A DNA stretch of 64,000 nt, taken from NCBI GenBank assembly GCA_018398805.1, contig JAGFBZ010000693.1:186001-250000 (forward strand). The letters run 5' to 3'. Made by a program: the position numbers and the translations under genes. The notes below the pieces were generated by a model. It ran no database searches and was not told where the DNA came from. It worked only from the letters and a program-made list of their open reading frames with translations. Below are positions 43,401 through 55,353 of this stretch, one piece after another; position 1 is the stretch's first letter; each line of letters starts with the position of its first letter. The DNA is from Hirundichthys speculiger. Taxonomy: Eukaryota > Chordata > Actinopteri > Beloniformes > Exocoetidae.

Positions 43401-46400
43401 ATAACATAGAAAAGCCTCAAATTGATGAGGTGAACGTAGTAAACAAATGAATCATAATTTGTAACCTATTGATAATTTTGGTATGCTAAATAATATGAAG
43501 CAGGAGATTCAAACACAAGCTTGCTCCAGTGGTTTTATGTACTGCACTTTTGCCAGGCGCATCAATATTGTGGCTCTGTGCCATGACAAATTGACCTCCA
43601 TTGTAGATGGGGGACCTTTAGTGTACATTCTCAAAGAAGAACGAAAAATGGAGATAATCTGTGTATTACCATATTATTCAAAGCAGAGAATTAACATTGT
43701 ATGGCAGGTTATTTTAAAATCCAACATAGTCTTTTTTCTGAAATGGTAAAATGATAAATATTTTACATTTATACAGTAACGGTTTTTAAATTCATTTTCT
43801 CTGGTCCCAGGAAGCTGCAAATATTTCTGTGGCCATTTCACTGGCGACCATTGTAATAACTAGCATAACTACCATTATACTACAGTTTTACTATGTTACC
43901 ACACATGTTTCCTGCTAGTGTGAGCTCTAAGTTTTGGCACTGTATACTCTCTCGATAACAATTTACTTTAAAGATTTAAGTTTGATTTTTGTCCGTTTTT
44001 ATGTCTGTATTGAAGCACAAAGTTACATGATCAATCCCAAAACAGGGGTTTTAGGCAAGTTAGACCACAATAGCTTAAAACATGTCAAAAGACTGAGAAC
44101 AATTTCATACTGAATTGTGAATTTAGACCTTTTAACATTTTGAAATTGATTTCCTGTTTTTTGTTGTTGTTGTTTTTTTTTTTTTTTTTTAGGTTTAATA
44201 GAAAAACACATACAGGAATACATTTAGGAATTTTAGGTTACCGCGCAACTATCACCGTTAGTTTTTTTAAATGGCCTGCTTCAAAGCATTAGCCGTGATC
44301 TGGGAAATAAAGCCATCTAAATTGATTATGCATCTGATGGCTAGCTAGTTAACAGTTCTGTCCTGGTGCTTGGATTTTTTTTTTCTTTTTCTTTTTTTTT
44401 TTTTTTTGAGCCACAATTTACAAAACTTGGGCTGCCTATTTGAATGATGGAGAAATAAAGCAATGACGAAGAAGTGAAAAAATTTTGGGCAGAGAAATCA
44501 TGAATTCAGCACCACGTACAGTATGTTGAAAAGGCTGCAAATCACCTCAGAGAACCAGTTAACAATTATTAAAGGATTGCTTTAGCAGCAGCACATCATC
44601 AGTAGGGTACAAGCTCACCTTTCTCACGACGGTATTAGAGGATGACTCTATGTGAGCACATTTAGTCGACTATGACATGATTCAATTAATTTGTGAAGCA
44701 CTGAAATCCCACCGCAGCGGTTTGTTTGTTGGCTGTGCTTCCACTCAGACAACCAAATTTGAACAAGTTAAAGCAGTTAATGGACAGAGTTAATGGGAAA
44801 AAAGGGCAATATAATGCAGTAAACATGTCACACTTTTTGATTCACATGTCAGATATTCATTCTGCTATAGAAGATTTTTTTCTCATTAAGTATTAATAGT
44901 GTTTGTATGTGAGTTTGTGTGTGTGTGTGTGTGTATGTGTAGTTTTTCTACTATTTCTAAAGTTTTGCATAGCACCAAAATTAAGATAGAAACTGAGGTT
45001 TGATTGAATTTGTGTTAAGATTCATAAATTGTTCATTATTAAGTTTTAAAGCTTAGGCTAGGCTGGTTAATGACCTCATAATATCCTTATAAGGACATAT
45101 GCATGTAAACAGACTTGTATCAACTCAAAATTAGATTTGGAACTAAAATAATATCTAATACAGAAAAAAATTAAAGGGAAAACAAAACTAATCACTGTAA
45201 CATTGTAGTGTTTTTAAAACATTCATTCTCTCCTTATAAGTGTATATTGAAGGGGACAATTGTGTGTATTTTAAATGTTGTGGTATTGTGCTCTGTCTCT
45301 TCTTCAGCATAAAAACAAATTGCTCAACAAATTGAGCTAAAAACAAATTGCTTCATTTAAGATGCTCTATGAGCCTCACATAGGATTATTCTCAGTACAT
45401 TGATTATTCTTGGTCACATTTTTCTTCCACTTACTGTTGTAATTCACTGAATACATCCACTGATAGGACTTACCCAGACACTTGCCTTCTGAAGACAGGT
45501 TTTGATCATGACTCAAGTGAAATTGTTTTAGCGTGGAAGTCTCAGGGAAAATAATTAGTAATTGCTAAGGAATTTGTATAATTACCACGCATCACTTGGC
45601 ATCAGCATGTGAGAGTCGTTGTGGTTTTTTTTTTTTCCTGGCACGAATAACAATAAAAGGCTGCAGCACATCCACTTGAACGAAAAAGGGGGGAAAGTAG
45701 CATTCTCATCTCATGAGTTGATGGTCTCACTGATTGAGACTTAAACTGCCAATTTCACGGATCGGACAGCACTGGAAGCCATATTAACTTAACATTATGA
45801 CATAAACACGGTGGGAGAACATAAGATTTGTGCATGATAATGGCAGGAGAAGCCAAGAATTCATAAAGCTCTCGGCAATGTTCTTTTTTTATTGATGCAA
45901 TGTTGAATCAATTTCCTCTACTAGTAAATTACTGACTATAGAATCTTTAACATATTTGTTTCACTGACTTCTCTATTGCTGCTCTTTAACTTGTGTGAAA
46001 ATCTGATGATGATCAAATCCTAATTATGCAGAAAATTAGAATATTTTAAAAGGTTCACAAAATCAATCAAAATCAGAGAAGTGGAAATTTAAATTTCCCT
46101 AAGAGTATACATTTGATTAAAAAACAAGACAGCTAACTGCACTAACCTTTCCATAGGGAAAAAAAAAACGTCCCATGGAGAAATTGTGACATACTTTCCG
46201 TGGCTTTATAAGCATCTTCTTATGCCCACTGTGTCTGGGGAGGAAACAACTGATCGTCAGCCAAAAACAAAACAATAAAAATACCCTTCCAGTCTATACC
46301 ACTATAACTTTAAGTAAATGACGTAAAACTTCCTACTAATTATTTATTGTTGAATTGAATGTAACATCAATTCAATGTGACATAAGGCTAATTTTGAGCT

Positions 46401-49400
46401 AATGTAACAAAAGAATACATTTTTAGCAAAAGCTGGACACTGTGAGATGACAGTGGGGCTGACGTACCTCCTCCAACCTTTTGTGTTTTGAACAGCCTGC
46501 ACTGACGGTTCACTTCGGTCGTAAACTTTATGCCATAGACGGTTGTTGAACTGGGCTCTAAACTACCTTAGTTTATGTTTGCAGTGAATTGTTGCAGGTA
46601 ACCAGGAAAACCTGAAGTCAACTTTAAATGGTATGAATATTCTCTTATGGATCAAGTGGAATGGATTATTTGGCAAAACAATAAAAACAGCATTGGGTGC
46701 CTTAATATGTTAACATGATAACATGATCAAATATAATGGTTGCTATGTCTGTGACTTAACAAATGGCATGATGTTGGAGAAGATGGAGAGGTTTTTTGTT
46801 TTGAACCACAAGCTGACATAAGAGATGTATTTATCAACAGGAGAATATAAAACCCAACAGAATAAAAACGTCTTTGAACAGATGGAAGGTGAGATAACTC
46901 GCAAGCAGCAGATGTTTCCTTATAAGGAAAGAGATACAGGCTTGGTTTAGTTAAAAACAGTGACACATTAGTGGACCAGAGAAACCGATGGCACAGCAGC
47001 GGAATGCAGACCTTCTCCTAAACATTTTGTCTGTAAATGATTTTAGAAACCTTTCAGAGAATACATGCCTTGTCATGCAACATTAAAAAGAACCTGATGC
47101 CCATGGCTGTCAGTGGAGCCCAAACTGGAAATATAAATAACTTCATGCTTTTTACAATATTTTAGCATTTCTCCACAGTTTTTTATAATTCATGAAGAGA
47201 CCTTTATCCATTTTTTTTTTTTAGCTCTTTTACAAATACATGTAAGTGAATTAGAGAATTAATTTAGTTATGAGACCATTTTTATGGAGCCCCGTTTGGG
47301 TCATAATTCAATGAATAAATGAGTCTATTATTATGAAATATAGGTGTTTATTATTATGAAATATTTTCCATTATTATCATAATGGTTTTGTTTTTCATAA
47401 GAATGATTTATGTGTCAATCACAGCAGAGAGGGCGGAGCCATTTATGTGACAGGCTGCTCTTTCAATCAGGCATAAGCAACAGAACAGTGAATCGTCAAA
47501 TCGGGTCAAAATAGTATCGCCTGATAAATTATTATTTTCGATATTGTCTGCTAACCTGGTCAAGGTTTCCTGTAGCTCAGTCCAAGCTGCCATAGCTACA
47601 ATCGGACTAGGAGCGCACCTTGATGACGCCACGGCCCGCTGCTAACGGGACCTCACGGCCAAAACTAGTCGATGTCAGAGCGTAGAATGGGGAAGGATCA
47701 GCCAATGAGCATGCAGGTCAACCACGGGTCCCGCCCACTGGCAAAATGTCATTTTTTTGTTATGTAAAAACTAATTCTTATGAAAAAGGAAGCAATTATG
47801 TAAAAGCTCATTCATAGATAAAAAATCCATTCTGAAATAAACTGTTATGCAATAAACTAAGATTAAATAATAATAAAATATATTTCATAATAATTACATT
47901 TTTTTCAAAATAATGGGAAATATTTCATAATAATACACATATATTTCATAATAATGGATACGTATTTCATAATAATAAATGCCTGTATTTCATAATAATA
48001 GACTCATTTATTCATTGAATTATGACCCAAACGGGGCTCCATACATTTTGGGTTTCCCCACCAGAATATGACTCCAGGTGAAGTTAACGCCTGTGGAACA
48101 TATGCTTTTAAAAATAAAATGGGGCATTTTTGTGGGGGACTGTTAAGGGGTTTAAAAAAAAGTAGCAAGCTTCTCAGTTTCATCAGTGGAGAGTCCACAA
48201 TATTCAAAAGCACTATCTTATTTATTATTTGATTTACAACAGACAATGATGTTTTATATCTCATATCAGCATTCCTTACACAAACATGTGATGCATATTT
48301 CATTTGACGTCAAAATTAACTCAGCAAACCTTTCAGATCTGGTGTTGCTCTTCCTTTAGTCATTACCTCTTGCTTTGATCGAAAGTCCAGATTTGCGAAT
48401 TTTCTCAGCTTGGAAATGTAGTTTTCCATTTTCATGAGGCGGATTGTAAAAGGAAATATAAACAACAACGAAAAAGGTAGTAGGTAGCAAGAATCTGAGG
48501 GCTCACCAGCGCCCCCTGCCATGAGGCAGGCATACTGTTTACCTCACCAAGTGACTTTTTTTACAGCAGTTTTATGATTAATCTCCCAGCCTAAACATGC
48601 TATTTCACCCATCATCCAGATAACGGAAAGACAAAGCATATAATCAGAGTATTTGAAAGCATTTTGTTTGCGATATACAGAGGGACAGCGACACACTATT
48701 TGCATCGCATACTAACACAGTTTGTGAGGGATCACATCATCTACTGAGCAGCCCAGCAAAGTGCTGCCTCATAGCGCATCTCATCCCTCTATTTTAACGG
48801 GACATGCGGAAATTCTGCTATTTTTAATTGAAAAAAAATATATATATATTGATGTTGAATTCGAACAGAAAAGGGGTTTATAATACATACTAGCTGACAA
48901 ATATTAACATTTATTATATTTTACGATTAACTTTTTTTTAATTTTCATGATTGTCAGACTGCCTCCCCTGAATTCATGCACCATCACACACAAACATTTT
49001 TCTGGTTATAACTTTTTCGCTTTTTCACTTTCTTTGCACACCGTTGACTTGAATAGATGCTGAAAGTAGTATGTGTTTCTTCAGAATCAAAAATCTCTTT
49101 GAATCAATTTTGATTCTAAAATACATCCAAAAGAATCAGTACAATTCAGAAAGTCTATGAGCATAAAGTGTACTAAAATTCCCAGTCCAAAATTATCATA
49201 TTTTTAAAAACCTCCAGCCAAAGAAACAGTAAATTTGTGTTTTAAAAAAATCCTTATTGAACATCAGTAGATGATACACTACTGTGGACAGCAAAGGAAA
49301 ACTTTATATCAAGTAAATGTTGTTCAAAGCTGACACTTAGATTCAGCTAACTTTATTAATCCCAAGAAGTGGATTACCACATATACAAACACCCAAACAT

Positions 49401-51358
49401 GTCAAGTCCACCTCCATACAGAAACGGGCTGGTAGAAGGTGGCAATCTCAATTGCTAAAAGCCAGTAAACAATAATAGGTATCATTTAAGAGTACCTTCA
49501 TTAAAATATCATATAAGATAACTAGTGTTTTAGAATTTAACCCAATACAGAGGAAATTAACAATTTGGAGTATCAGTTACTTCTCCTCAGAGATACATGT
49601 TAATGATGTGTACGTGTGTGTGCATGTGTATGTGTGTGTACGTGTACTTTTTTTTAAAGAATGGAATTTTTTTTTTTTTTTTTTATTGTGGGATTTGTGT
49701 ATTAAACTCGAATCCCAATTTCCAGAAGGGGATATAATCAGTGAATAAGAACATTTTGTTTGTGATTAACCTAGCACTGATCAGAATCATACAGAGGAAC
49801 AAGAAGAAGCAGTATTACCACAATAACAATTTTCATGACATAAGCCTTTGTAGTGAGTTGGCATAAGAGCTGAGTGTCTTGTTCATTGCTTTGAGCTTGA
49901 AAAGGACAAACACAAACTTTTTGGTACATGACACAAATCAACCAGCAAAAGTTTCACTTTCTAGATCATGTTTCATAACGTTTCTTTAGATATTTAAAGG
50001 TGTTTGGTGATCATAGAGGAGTAAAATAAAGACATTCTGACAAAATGAACAGAGATATAAGGCAACGGCTAGCAGTGTTGAGGCCACAGCAAGCTTTGAC
50101 CATGATAGCTTGTTGTAAATACTGGTGTGATCTTGACATTGTTACTTGTGGGATACTATTGGTAGATTACAAGCAGTCCTCATTCCTGTAGCCTTGGTCT
50201 ATCTTGAGACTCCCTCTGAGCCCTGTTTTGCTGTAGTATGTGAGAAAATGAAGCTCTCGTAACTGCGAGCAAGTACTGAGCACTGCATCCTCAGCGACAT
50301 AAATTAAAGGCATCTGTGTTCACAACAAGATAGTTTAGTTACTAGAACACAGAGGAGTTTAAAATTTTGCATGTTGCAAATACGTTGAGAAATACAAAGC
50401 TCTATGAATATTCTGTTATAAGACTGCAGTTAGCATGTCTTTGTCAACATATAAAAATTGTCATTTTGGTGACTATGTAAATTATTTTAAGAATTCCAAA
50501 AAAAGGGTAAAAATACAAGAAGAAGTTTAGTCAAGTCAAACACAGAGGTCAAAGACTGTCATATGTGAAGACAGATGGTTAAGCATTTTACTATCCAAGT
50601 TGTAAATTAAAACTGATCAGAGTTGAAAATTGTCAAACTTTCCAACTTCCCCAACTGTAATATAGGCCAGCTTCATCTGCCTTTTTGGAGTGGTGGTGGT
50701 TTAAATATAGAGCTTTACTCAGCTGAATTAAAATCAAAGTGAGAAAGAAATATGAGCTCTTTTTGCAAACCAAAACCAAACAATGTGTCATTTGAAAGAC
50801 CTTGCTGCACCTCCACTACTGTGCAGTGTTGTTGTAGCTGAATATTCACCTAAAGTATGTTTGACACCCCCCCCCCCCCCCACACACACACACACACACA
50901 CACACCCCACCCCCAACCGCCACTTGAAAAGCAGAGCTTTACTAATGGGGGAAAGACAAAATAACATAAGCATCCATCACAATTTCATCTTGTGACTGAG
51001 ATGCATATCCACTTTTCATCTGATATGCCTGTAAAATTGTGTAATTTACTTTCTGCATGAAATCAACTGTGCTGTACTGTCTGAAGCATTGAGAATGGAT
51101 TCAAGTTACGGTTTTTGTTCTTTAAGCCCCTTTCTTGGTTTGATGTTATAAAATCTTTTCTCTCCAACACAGAAAACTCACAATTCTCATGGATCAAGAA
51201 TACACACAGACTCAAGGTGAGAATATACCAAATAACTGGACCAAAAGGGATCATCTTTTAGATGTTTTGGTTTTTTTTTTCCAAGTCCTGCTAATGCATA
51301 TTTCTGTCATCTGGATTAAAGCACAGACCCACAGAACATAGAGATGGGGCAACAGTAA
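40477..51358 (+). CDS. csf1: Macrophage colony-stimulating factor 1, eight coding exons
   Basis: Exons: 40477-40518, 41786-41899, 41973-42035, 42126-42296, 42432-42633, 42726-42862, 51173-51216, 51322-51358. All introns are GT-AG, phases are consistent, and the joined frame is 269 codons plus TAA. The product is a secreted or membrane-bound cytokine that binds CSF1R and drives macrophage (and in fish pigment-cell) development. Residues 1-31 are the signal peptide (FLSFPLTMA end), then the four-helix bundle: EVPGPCKHSITREHLLTVKQ, MDNQLSSGCSINYTFI, FVKAALPWILELLTTHF, VQSLRALILNIYSQKCVP, ALQKVSEVLTVYWELV, VDWKCQHEY. A short stalk, one transmembrane segment (GFIITSICGGLLFILTLYF) and a 26-residue tail ending IEMGQQ follow. 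Mammalian cysteine pairs 7-90 and 48-139 and the interchain Cys31 have counterparts; Cys102 and Cys146 do not. Fish have two csf1 paralogues; the short stalk suggests the csf1b-like one, unproven. Confidence 0.9.
42863..51172 (+). other. csf1 intron 6 (8.3 kb)
   Basis: This intron separates the transmembrane exon from the cytoplasmic exons. It is AT-rich with GT/CA microsatellites (about 44917, 49612, 50871-50906) and a 757-bp DNA transposon (47285-48041). No further convincing exon was seen. A run of C followed by CA repeats at 50871-50906 lies about 270 bp before exon 7. Confidence 0.7.
47285..48041. mobile_element. Non-autonomous DNA transposon with 56-bp perfect TIRs
   Basis: Ends read inward as TGGAGCCCCGTTTGGGTCAT and remain identical for 56 bp; the flanks are TA (47283-47284, 48042-48043). 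Inside each TIR begins an array of the word TATTATTATGAAATA (at least two copies left, several right). The central 350 bp is GC-rich and differs in composition, with a 74-codon minus-strand frame (47632-47408) of no recognised domain. The TA target suggests a Tc1/mariner- or similar-type enzyme; the family is unknown to me. Confidence 0.85.
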
Positions 51359-53043
51359 TGTGAGTAACCCTCTAAATTATGTTAAAATGCTTTGGAGTGT
51401 CAAACATCTGGTTTTAGCATGCATAAAAAAATTCTTAAGCACATTGTCTTCAGTATAATATCACAAGATAGCTGATAGATTTTTATGTTTTTATGTTTTC
51501 AGTATTCTTTTATCTTCACAGGCAGTGACGATCTCACAGCAGCAGACAGAGTACTTGGGAAGCTGAACATTTTTATCTGTCATGAGCAAGTCTTATTTTT
51601 TGTATGTGTAATGTATCCACCTTACCAATTTATTCAGAAGCTTTGATTAAACTGAGAACAATTGAAAATATGGTAGATATCTTTTTAAGTTCACTTCAGT
51701 TTTATTTTTTTCAATAGTCATCTATGTTGAATGATATTTCCATTTGCTATCATTTAATCAACTGTTTGAATGTTGTTTGGCAAAGATTTTTCATAAGTTA
51801 TTTATTATCTTCACTTTATTCAGTTACTTTATTGATAATAAAAGTTAACCATCAATACCAAACCTGTTTTTATTCTATCCAACTGTGAGCTCACTGTGGA
51901 TTCATACATAAACACAATAAAGTCATGGTTAGATAGCAGGCTATTTTCTTTAAAGCACCACCTTAAGCCTACATCCTGTCTCGAAGGCATTCAAACCCTT
52001 TCATCATCAATCTAAAGTGTATTTGGAAATAACCAGATCACATGAGAGACATTAATGTTGTCCATCATGCTGTCATGACTTTCATGCATGTTTCCTGAGT
52101 AATGGTCCTCCCTTATGTTTTGTAATAAAAACATTTCACAATACCTGGGTTTGAAAAGAAGAGGACAATTCCCCCAAAACTAAAACATCTATATGTGTCT
52201 CAGTGAACGACATCACAAAACCCTCTTCAGAGATTCCCACGTATGACCAAGTACAAATGTATTGACCTTTCTTTTGTTTTTGAGGAAACTGTGTAGGAAG
52301 CAGAGTAGGAGAAGAAAAGGAAAAACCCTATGACCTCTGCAGAACCAAGCAGCCCACAATACAACATGATCTATACTACACTTGATCTGGCAAGCAACCA
52401 CTTAGTGTACAAACCGTTATTGCACTGGCAGTAATCCATTCTTCACCACAGGAGATTGCTCCATTACAAAACAAGGAAAGCATTTCTTTAATTCAATGTA
52501 GTGCCTTTCTTCAGAGGATTAAAGGCAGCTGTAGAGAAATAGATAGAATATGAGAAGGCAAGTTGTCTTCAACAATGAACATGAGGGGACAGTCCTGGAG
52601 TAACAACTGTCAAAGGGGCTCCCACTCTTTTCCTCTCAGCCAGGTTATTATCATTATTATTTTACCTACTCAAAAGCCTGCACTCTAGAACGAAAGGTTT
52701 CCAAGAATGTTAACCAACTTTTAAGGAAAATGAAGGCATTGTTCCTGATAATACATTGGTGCTTAAAGTTTAGTGAGCCCTCTAGAATTTCACTTTTTTT
52801 TAATCAATGAAATTAAACAACAGATTTTCATAGAGGTCTTAAAAGTAGATATAAACCATTAACTTTCAGTTTGGCTTGAATTTATTTTAGCCCATTTCCC
52901 CACATAGAGCAGCATCAACTCTGGGATGTCTGTGGATTTTCAGGGACAACATTTCTCTTGCGTAAATACGTTATTGTTCCTGTCTTTTTTTCTTTCTTTT
53001 TTTGACATTTAGTTCACAGACAGTCCGGACATTTTCCTTTAGA
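51359..53043. other. csf1 3' region and intergenic sequence
   Basis: Likely csf1 3' UTR; AATAAA occurs at about 51836 within TTGATAATAAAAG. No other gene was recognised. Confidence 0.5.
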
Positions 53044-53995
53044 GCAGTGGTTCTCAACCTTTTTTGAACAAACGCCACCCCTGAGCCACCATGATGGTCT
53101 TAACGGAACCACTCCTGCATCATTTAATGCACCTTAAACATTTCAAACGGTCATTTTTGGAGTAGACTACTGACAAGGCCTGGCCTGGCAATGAGAAAAA
53201 CGGGAACAACTGCTGCTCTTTATTTTTAGTGGGGCCCTGCGCTTGGTGGGCTGCTGCCAGCTTTTTCACGTCCGGACACATCGCTGTGAGCTTCAGCCTG
53301 AGTGCACCAGAGCTCACGAGGTCCAGACGATTTCAGCTGAATCCCTGTTCAGTAAGCCAAGTCTTTAGATGCCTTGTCTGGATGTTTTTTAGAAAGATGC
53401 TCCTGCAAATGCAATGGCTTCATGGCTTCATTGGAGAACATCTGTTCACATAGCAGCACATCTGCAGATGTACAATGCTCTATGATGGAATAAATCCATA
53501 ATTTAAGTAATTAGCATTGTACGGCACTTTTTCTTGTTTTCCGCCACTTTTGATTGTACTGTAAATGTTTGTGATTAAACGTGATTACGTAGTCTTGATT
53601 GTGTATGTTTTCATTGGTTGTTGAATGAAGCCTGTGAAATGTGTTGAAAAGGAGTTTCTCTGTTGCTGTATGTTTATGGGCGTTACTGTGGCGACCGATC
53701 CCGCTCGGCTCGTCTGATTGTGAAATTTTACCGGGTCATGGAAGCAGCAGACTCGGGGTTTTGGTCTCAGACAGCAGCTTTATTTTTCGAAAGGAAATCT
53801 GTGCACAACATTTTATTGAAACTTAAGTAGATTTGCACTATAAAAAAAAACCTTGAGAAACCATGGAAGTTTAAAACAGAGTTCTCAAGGCTTGGCGCCC
53901 CTCATTTGTCCCTGAGCACCCCCCTCTCAGCCCTGACGTTTCCAGCTCCCCCCTAAAGGTTCAGAATGCCCCCTGGGGAGTTGAGAAACCCTACT
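53044..53995 (-). mobile_element. Decayed hAT element with BED-finger fragment
   Basis: Left end CAGTGGTTCTCAACC and right end read inward TAGGGTTTCTCAAC are imperfect inverted repeats. The flanking octamers are CTTTAGAG and CTTTTGAG (7 of 8 identical). On the minus strand, 53450-53345 encodes LCEQMFSNEAMKPLHLQEHL, SKKHPDKASKDLAY, a BED-type finger region of hAT transposases, followed by degenerate sequence (53317-53120). There is no catalytic domain. Confidence 0.75.
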
Positions 53996-55353
53996 TTTGA
54001 GCTCATGTAGCCCAAACCATGATACTACCACTACTACTACTACTTTCATAATATAATAATGTTATTGTAGAGAATTGAGTTTTTTCCTTTATCAAAACAT
54101 GTTTTTAAAAGAAGCTTTACTTTGATCTTGTCTGTTCTGTCTACAAAACATTATTTCTACAGTCTTTCTGTTTGTCCACATTACCTTTAACAAACTGCAG
54201 AGATGCAGAAATGTTCTTTTAGGAGAGCAGTGGTTTTCTGTGTGCAGCTGTGTCAGTTCAGTGATCTCCTGGTGGTTGATGCAGAACATCAATATTGTTT
54301 AAAGCTGAAGTCCTTTATTTCATTTTGAATTTCGATGGCTACAACATGAATGTGGGGATTGACTTTTGATGGTGCTGGTGGTTGTTTAAGGTTTAACCAG
54401 GTTCAAGCACAATTGTTTTATTAAATCATTGATGGGTATAAACAGTTCTGTAGAAAATTTTAATGTCCTCAGATTTAATATTCACTACAAATGAATCATT
54501 CTATTAGATAGGTAAATACATTTGCTTAATTACTTTGGCAAGCACCAATTTCTATTTGATAGCTAATAAAACGCATACTATCTTAGTCACAGAAGCCTAG
54601 AAAACATCAACAGAACAACAAAAGACAACATTATAGTGTAGGCTAGAGTAAGACAAATAGATAATATCAGTCTCCAATAATAAAGAGACTAATTTGAAGA
54701 GGAGTTTTTCCTCAGTTATAGACACAAAGAAATTATCATACAATTTAAAATATCAAATGTTAAAGGAAAAATTGTAACATTTTGAGAAAAGTATGCTTTG
54801 TATTAAACAGTTATTACAATCAAACTGTCCATGCATTACTGCTCACCAGTCGTTAATAATACAGGATACTGAAAAATTCCCTTTCTGACAAGTATTCAAA
54901 AGCATTGCTGCCTGACCTGAAGTTTTAACACTTTCCACATGGTGGAGGCAAAGATTCAAACTGAATCTCGTGCAGGCAAATAACAATTCAGAAAATACTC
55001 ACAGATATAACAAGCAAAAAATTATTATCACAGTCTACAATTAATTTATATGTTAGAGTGGTATTTTGCCAGACAGCTGAAAGTGATATTCTAATTAATT
55101 TGCAAAGCGGATGTCAGCCATTTTTCATAACTCTGTCATCCATACATCAGCCATCTGGATATGGGATTATACAACAGTGGTATTTCCTGTTGACTAATAC
55201 TGGAACTGTTTAATCACTAAGAAACAGTTCAAGTTTTTAAATGTGTTAAGCAAAACATTATTTCAACCAATTTTTTTTCGAGTGGACAGTAAATAGAATA
55301 AGAAAAATAAAAGCGTCGGATATTGAGACATATCACTTAAGGAGAAGGAAGAG
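53996..55353 (-). other. fmod 3' UTR and intergenic sequence
   Basis: AT-rich. Polyadenylation signals on the minus strand (complement TTTATT) occur at about 54313 and 54416, suggesting a 3' UTR near 1 kb. No other feature was recognised. Confidence 0.45.

Noticed and set aside
43500..43920. Possible extra csf1 exon after a TCCCAG acceptor near 43809
   Set aside because: No good donor and no similarity; the tail exons at 51173 and 51322 complete the frame.
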